Assembly (NCBI GenBank): GCA_016713275.1
Contig: JADJPL010000025.1
Span: 1 to 48,930, forward strand
From: Haliscomenobacter sp.
GTDB lineage: Bacteria > Bacteroidota > Bacteroidia > Chitinophagales > Saprospiraceae
DNA length: 48,930 bases
Direction of reading: 5' to 3'
The translations under genes were made by a program, and so were the position numbers. The first letter of the stretch is position 1; each line of letters begins with the position of its first letter. Positions 43,693 through 48,930 of this stretch are shown piece after piece. The notes under the pieces were generated by a model that made no database searches, was not told the DNA's origin, and saw only the letters and a program-made list of their open reading frames with translations.

Positions 43693-44382
43693 ATGAAAAC
43701 CGGGTTCCTCGCTTTTTTGCTGCTTCCTGTATATGCCGTAGCTCAGACTCCCGGGGCCGATACCCTGGCTCCTGTTCCGGCCTTTTTTCTGAAAACCAAC
43801 CTGACCGCCCTGCTCAACCCCGCCAAACCAGCAGCGGCGGTTGCGCTGGATGTCCGGCTGTCGCGCCGGTTCAGCGCCGATGCCGGTGTTGGATATATTT
43901 TGGACGCCCCCGCGTTTGCCGACGAAAAAGGCGAGTCGTACCGAGGGCTCCGCCTGCGGGCCGGAGGAAAATACTATTACCGGTTTACCCGGTACGGCGC
44001 CTTCCATATCGGACTGGAAGCGAAGTACCAGGAGGTGAATCACTGGAGCAACCGAAATGCCCTGCGCCAGGGAGGGCAATACCTGGAAATCCTTAATACC
44101 CGGCGCGAGGTGCGCACCCTGGGGCTTGCAGCCCGCGCCGGCGCGCTGTTTTTCAGCGCCCGCAACCGCCGGCTGATCGTAGAACCTTATATCGGACTGG
44201 GATGGGCCGTCCACCGCGTCCGGTTTTCCCCTCCCCCCGATGCCGAATTGCTCGAAGAAACCGCCGGCTTTTTCTCTTTCGAATACCTGGAAGGCGTCAC
44301 CGCTCTCCCCGATCTGCTGTTCGGCATCCACCTGGGTTGGACGGTAGACGGTGGACGGTGGACGGCTGACGGTAGACGGTAG
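43693..44382 (+). CDS. Outer-membrane beta-barrel protein with repeat-derived C-terminus
   Basis: The ATG at 43693 gives a signal peptide (MKTGFLAFLLLPVYAVAQTP) and about 229 residues. Strands include VALDVRLSRRFSADAGVGYI and GLRLRAGGKYYYRF, then LLFGIHLGW. After LGW the frame runs into the heptamer tract and gives a basic tail (TVDGGRWTADGRR). A normal barrel ends in an aromatic residue, so the tract has probably replaced the original stop. It is the last gene of the lipoprotein unit, 1 base after its neighbour. Confidence 0.75.
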   Translation: MKTGFLAFLLLPVYAVAQTPGADTLAPVPAFFLKTNLTALLNPAKPAAAVALDVRLSRRFSADAGVGYILDAPAFADEKGESYRGLRLRAGGKYYYRFTRYGAFHIGLEAKYQEVNHWSNRNALRQGGQYLEILNTRREVRTLGLAARAGALFFSARNRRLIVEPYIGLGWAVHRVRFSPPPDAELLEETAGFFSFEYLEGVTALPDLLFGIHLGWTVDGGRWTADGRR

Positions 44383-44400
44383 AGGGGGGAGACGGTGACA
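44338..44400. repeat. Heptamer tract GACGGTN
   Basis: About nine units of the type GACGGTA or GGACGGTG run from the end of the barrel gene into the gap. It is the same repeat class as 38143-38345 and is in opposite orientation to the tract at 44517-44615. Confidence 0.7.
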
Positions 44401-44443
44401 GGATTGATTTATTCGTCTGTTTAACAAACTAAAAACCTCAGTT

Positions 44444-44515
44444 ATGAGAAAGTTTAAGGATCTCCAGGTTTGGAGGGATGCTATTGATTATACCCAAGCT
44501 GTGTACCTGAACCAA
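44444..44515 (+). pseudogene. Four-helix-bundle (23S rRNA IVP-like) protein, N-terminal stub
   Basis: MRKFKDLQVWRDAIDYTQAVY is the typical start of four-helix-bundle proteins related to those encoded in 23S rRNA intervening sequences. After 24 codons the frame runs into the heptamer tract and becomes a Ser/Pro string, so only the first helix remains. Heptamer tracts flank it on both sides in opposite orientations. Confidence 0.7.
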
Positions 44516-44516
44516 T

Positions 44517-44615
44517 CGTCCGTCTCCCGTCCTCCGTCTCCCGTCCTCCGTCTCCCGTCCTCCGTCCTCCGTCTCCCGTCCTCCGTCTCCCGTCCTCCGT
44601 CTCCCGTCCTCCGTC
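44517..44615. repeat. Heptamer tract, inverted (CCGTCTC/CCGTCCT)
   Basis: Fourteen-base periods (CCGTCTCCCGTCCT) repeat about seven times, right up to the stop codon of the EGF-like lipoprotein gene on the minus strand. On that strand it reads GACGGGAGGACGG, the same class as the other tracts. Confidence 0.8.
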
Positions 44616-45217
44616 TAATACACGTATTCCACTTTCAGGTCGAACCCCGTAGAGCAGGTAGGGCAGTCAATGGAGATCGTGGCGGGGCGGCCGGCGATCA
44701 GGCTGTTCAGGGTAAAAGAAATGATGGTGCCGACCACTTCTACACCGGGGTCGTCTTTGTCGATAGCCGCGATGGCAAACGTTTTGTCTACCGGACTTAG
44801 GGAAAGCGCGGGCAGGATAAGCGAAAAATCCACGGATTTCCCCGCAGTGGGGTTGACCGAAAACGTATTGCTGGACCAAAAAACCTGGTCGATCGTTTTG
44901 TTATCGGCTTTGAGGGTGTAGATCGCCGGATACAGGTCCGGGGCGCTGCCGTCGGCATCCCACTTGGATCCGTCGGTTTTCGTTGCAGGGTATTTTTTGA
45001 TCGAAATGGAGGTCACTTTCACGGACTTGGGCGTTGCCGGGGTCTCGCAGTTGGTTCCGGTAAAGCCCGTGGGGCACTGGCACTTGCCTTCGAGGCAGAT
45101 TCCTCCATTTTGGCAGGTAACTCCTTCGCACGGATCGGGGTCCGACTTTTCACAGGAGGAGGCCGCGATAAGGACGGCCATTGGAAGCGCCAGGAAGAAA
45201 AAACGGTTGATTTTCAT
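44615..45217 (-). CDS. EGF-like domain lipoprotein
   Basis: The ATG at 45217 (MKINRFFFLALPMAVLIAAS) and SSCEKSDPD give a lipoprotein of about 200 residues. An EGF-like motif follows (CEGVTCQNGGICLEGKCQCP, TGFTGTNCE, six Cys), then a beta-rich domain of unknown type with a CPTC pair. It is probably surface-exposed. The stop codon touches the heptamer tract. Confidence 0.8.
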   Translation of the reverse strand: MKINRFFFLALPMAVLIAASSCEKSDPDPCEGVTCQNGGICLEGKCQCPTGFTGTNCETPATPKSVKVTSISIKKYPATKTDGSKWDADGSAPDLYPAIYTLKADNKTIDQVFWSSNTFSVNPTAGKSVDFSLILPALSLSPVDKTFAIAAIDKDDPGVEVVGTIISFTLNSLIAGRPATISIDCPTCSTGFDLKVEYVY

Positions 45218-45301
45218 GGTCAATTGGGTTTTTATGAAAAAAGGAATAAAAGGCGTAAGAGGCATAAGGCGTAAGGCGCAGGGCTTGCAGGCAATAGCTG
45301 T

Positions 45302-48300
45302 TTATTGCACTACAAATTTCCGGGTATCTGTGCGGCCGTCTTTACGGATGCGAATCGCGTACATTCCTGGCAGCAGACGGAGATTCCTCAAAACGACCGG
45401 GCTATCGCTCAACGTGCCCGTGGAAACCCGCCGCCCCATAAGGTCGGTGATCTCAAAGAAGCATCCTTCCAAAGACGGATCGATTTGGACATGGAGGTCG
45501 TTCACAACGGGGTTGGGATAGATACTCCATGGGAGCGGAGTGGAGCGTTCGTTTATCGAAGTAGTCACGGTCGTGGTAAATTGGGCGGAAGGAGACCAGG
45601 TACTGACGTTGGACTCGGAGCAGATGAGCAGCACCTGGTATTCATACGTCGTTTGGGTAAGCAGGCTGTCCAGCTGCACCCGGGTGGTATCGGCAGGACG
45701 GGTATAGGACCAGGCAGTGGCGCCCATACGCCGGTAGCGGAACTGGTACGCGGTAGCGTCGTCGCCGCAAACCAGGGTAGCGCTATGCGCCCCTACCGAT
45801 TGGGTTGTCAGGCTGGAAGCGCTGGCCGGAGTACAATCCGGCAGCGTGCGGAAAAAGCGCGCATTGGAAAAGGGGCTAATCAGGTTGTTTGGGCACAGGA
45901 TGCGCACCTGAAAAATATAGACCTGGTCCGGTAGCAAATTATCCAGTTGGACGGTGGAATCCGGACCGGCAGGCAGGGTGATCCAGAAGGAGGCGTTTTG
46001 CTCTTTGTACCGAAATTCGTACCGTTTGGCGTCCTTCAGGCAACGAAGGGTTGCCTCCGTTTGGCCGACCGGAAATATCAGGTACTCCAGCCCATACGGT
46101 TCGTCGCATACCTGGGCGCTGGGGGTGCGGAAAGTCCGGGTCCCGGAGTAGAGGCCATAGTCTCCATTGCAAAAGACCCGGCATTGGAAATCGTAAGAGG
46201 TATTCTCCATCAGGTTGCTTACCCGGTAGCTACCGGTCGTTTGTTCGGGCAGGGTTACCCATTGCGTTCCGGAAGTAGGTTTGATGCGGAATTGGTACTT
46301 CTCCGCCGTTCCGACAAGACAGTTGAGCGCTGCGCTACCGGACTGGATATCGGTTGCAAACAGCGTACTGACCGAAGGGGTAAAACAGCGGTTGCTATAG
46401 TACACCGGAGGCGCAACCAGGGTCTGGAAACGGATGCTGTCGGACCAGGGGCTCCAGTCGGTCGTATTGCAGCGTACCCGTCCCTGAAAATGGTAAACCG
46501 TATTCGGAAATAACGTAGATAACCAGGCAAAATCCTGCGCCGATTCGGGCGTGACTGTCCAGTTGGGCATTCCATTGGCGGCGTATCGAAATTGATACGC
46601 ACTGACACCGCCAATAGCGCAATTCAACTGCGCTGTAGCAACCCCTACTGGATTGGCGGACAGCTCGCTGATTCTTGGTTCAGCGCATCCGGCTTCCCGG
46701 ACTGCAGTGGTTGCCGCATACGTGCTCGCCGACCACAGGCCGGATTCGCCTGCGCAAATGCCTTTTACTTGGAATTCGTATTCCGTATCAGGCGCTAGTC
46801 CGGTGATGTCGAATTCCGAGGCGGAGACAATGCCGGTAGTCCGCCACGCGGAAGTCCCATCCGACCTGCGGTACTGGCAAAGGTAGCCTGTGGCGCCCCC
46901 AGAGGAACAATGGATCCGTACCGAGGTAGTCGTGATGTGGGAAATGCGGTTGATCGCCACGTCGCAGGGGTGAAAAAATGATCGATGGGGCTCCACGCGC
47001 TCCAAACTTCGTCTCCAATCTGGCAGAGGATGCGCACCCGGAACTCGTATTCCGCTGCCTCCACCAGGCTTTCCACGGGGGTTTCCTGTTGGTTGGATTC
47101 CACTTTTAGCCAGTTCGTATTTCCCAGTTTGCGGGATTGCCACTCCAGTCCGTTTTGGATATCGCCGGCATAGACAAATACCGCCGTGTGGTTGGTGAGC
47201 TCCTGGGCGGACATGTACGTTGCCACCGGGTCCAGGCAGGTGTTGGTCGTGAAGAACCGGCTCCCGGTGTAGTCGGAGTAATTTCCGTTGCACCAGATGC
47301 GGAGCTGCACTTCGTATTCCGTGCCCGCTTGCAGCCCGAGCGCGGTCCAACGGTTGGAGGTTTCCACGAGGCCAGACTCCGTCCATTGGCTGCGGCCCAC
47401 TTCGCGGTAGCGCCACCAATAGCCGTATTTTCCATCGGCCTTACACACCAGATCGGCTTGAGTATATCCAATATTGCGGAAATTGATGGAGCTGTCCCGC
47501 ACCCCGCAATCGTAGAACGTCGTGCGGAAAGCTGCCGTGTCGGACCACAGCGTGCCGTCGACGTTGGAAATGCAGTTGTGTTTGACCTGAAACTGGTATC
47601 GGGTGTCGGCAAGCAGCTCTTGAATGCGAAGCTGGTTGTTGTCGGTGCGCTCCTGGGTCCAGGTCGTTTCATCGCGGCGTTTGTAACGGAAGACGTGTTC
47701 CTGCACGAGGCCGTCCTGGTGCTGGTTGGAGGTGCACTCAAGCGTCGCGGCGAAATGGTCGATATTCTTGGCGCCGAGGGCGTTGACCCCGGGAATGGGG
47801 CAAGAAAAGGGAATCTCATAAACGGTAGTGGCCGACCAGTCGGTCCAGATTTCCAGGGGCCCCCCACAGCGGACCCGGCACTGCACTTCGTATTTCTTTC
47901 CGAGTTCCAGTTGGGAGAACGTATGGCGGTTCTGCGTCTTTTCCGGAGAAGTAGTCCAGGTGGTTTGATTCCTTTCCCGGAGGCGGAACTGGAATTGATC
48001 GGCTGGTTTGGTACAGGACACTTCAATGCTGCTTTCGCTCAGCGGCCGGATCGCGTAGTTGCTTTGATATACCGGCGTGGTGCAGGTAGTCACCCCTCTC
48101 ACCACGTCCGAATAGCCGGAGAAACTCCCGTCCGAACATTGGAGCCTGAATTTGAACGGGTACTCCCGGTTTTCGGCCAGCCCGCCAAATTCGAGCTGGG
48201 GCTGATCGTTTTGAACTACTTCGGTGAAGGTGTTGCCATCGTCGAGGCTCAGGCGGCCTTCGTACAGGTCGGAGCAGCACCATTCCCCAACCCCAAAACG

Positions 48301-48768
48301 CAACCGGTCGGGCCATTGATTATAAGTGAACTGGTTGTTTACAAAAGAGTAGTCATCCGCTGTGCAGGATGCAGACAGGGTCTTTATGGCAGACCACGGG
48401 CTCCACTGGTTCCCAAAATTGCAATGAACCCGGGCCTGAAATTGATAATTCGTGGGGCCTATTTCAGCGTTAATATCCCAATATTCGTGGTTGTTGAACC
48501 CAATCATCGGGGCGGTCCGAATTTTCTCCAGCGGTATCCAATCGGGATCGGAACTTCTTTTATACCGCAACTGAACGCTGTCCTTTGGGGATAAAGGATT
48601 CACATGGACCAAAACGGATATCTGTATGGTTCTATTCGTCGAAAAGGACTTGCTGATGTCGCTGACATCCGGCGCGCCGCAGCTTTGCGCCCCAAGGGTT
48701 GAAAAACTTAATATAGCGCCCAGGACGAGCGGCAAAAGCGCCCACTTCAAAAAGCCCGGTTGTCTCAT
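45302..48768 (-). CDS. Very large fibronectin-type repeat protein with T9SS sorting domain (one frameshift)
   Basis: The ATG at 48768 (MRQPGFLKWALLPLVLGAIL) opens a signal peptide. A frame break in a G/C run at about 46967 joins two ORFs into one protein of about 1,155 residues. At least ten Cys-rich repeats of about 90 residues follow, each with YQFQxRxxC and WSxWS-like parts, for example YEVQCRVRCGGPLEIWTDWS. The end carries a type A sorting domain: SIYPNPVVNDLHVQID, then LLPGMYAIRIRKDGRTDTRK and FVVQ. T9SS moves such proteins across the outer membrane. It is probably an adhesin-like surface protein. The break may be an assembly error, since both halves are in good repair. Confidence 0.85.
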
Positions 48769-48930
48769 GTGTTGTCGTTTTTTGTTTTTGGCGAAACGAA
48801 ATCCCTGCCGCCGGATTGGAATTAGCACAAGGATGCTTCTCCTATCCATTGGGATACTGCAAAATTCACCGGAATACGCATGCCAAACATCCCGGAAATC
48901 ATAGATTTTTAGAAATGTGGGAATACAGGG
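48769..48930. other. End of window, upstream region of the T9SS protein
   Basis: This region probably holds the promoter of the large surface protein. An AT-rich stretch with a T-run is seen near 48780, but no clear promoter boxes and no gene. Confidence 0.3.

Noticed and set aside
31158..44615. Heptamer tracts as a CRISPR array
   Set aside because: The units are 7 bp without unique spacers, and there are no cas genes.
1..48930. tRNA or rRNA genes
   Set aside because: No cloverleaf-like segment with a GTTCRANNC arm and no rRNA-like sequence was recognised by eye; a dedicated search was not possible.

Overview
The window looks like a chromosome piece from a Bacteroidota bacterium, probably of the Saprospiria/Lewinella type. 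The signs are an EAD11-type STAND NTPase, DUF6090 and DUF4386 proteins, several exported lipoproteins and beta-barrels, a very long fibronectin-type protein ending in a type IX secretion sorting domain, and 7-bp tandem repeats between genes. No tRNA, rRNA or CRISPR array was seen by eye.

The left half (about 1-26.5 kb) is an accessory and defence island, mostly on the minus strand, with many AT-rich genes. In order it holds: a frameshifted EAD11-STAND ATPase; a HEPN-like gene; an AbiC-like abortive-infection gene split by an IS3/IS150-type element; ApeA (HEPN RNase defence); a BrnT toxin with an unusual partner; a DUF4184 membrane protein; AbiE (intact antitoxin, frameshifted toxin); an ATPase split by an IS66-family element; an orphan AAA15 ATPase; a MntA/HepT pair; a glycosyltransferase-like gene; an AlkD-like protein; a geranylgeranyl-reductase-like flavoprotein; DUF6090 and DUF1444 genes; and YefM/YoeB. 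The gaps between them are filled with a dispersed repeat family and palindromic MITE-like elements.

The most interesting signal is that at least two of these units look like integron gene cassettes. The ApeA gene, and the AbiC plus HEPN unit, are each bounded by a 9-base box whose exact reverse complement lies at the other end of the same cassette. Each is followed by a GC-rich, imperfectly palindromic attC-like site of about 70-135 bp. The ApeA stop codon lies inside its R'' box. No integrase gene is in the window.

The right half (26.5-48.9 kb) is GC-richer and looks like ordinary chromosome. It holds a DUF4386 protein, a small outer-membrane protein, a Crp/Fnr regulator, an exported cyanophycinase, two S41 peptidases, a MarR regulator, a PA14-tailed purple acid phosphatase, DUF3124, a KefB-like cation/proton antiporter, a GH20 hexosaminidase, an AraC regulator, MscS, an operon of two LVIVD-type lipoproteins plus a barrel, an EGF-like lipoprotein, and the giant fibronectin/T9SS protein. 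Its oddities are the heptamer tracts, a four-helix-bundle gene remnant and a few MITE-like hairpins.

Many reading frames in the island are broken at homopolymer runs. Either the island is decaying or the assembly carries homopolymer errors; the sequence alone cannot separate these.
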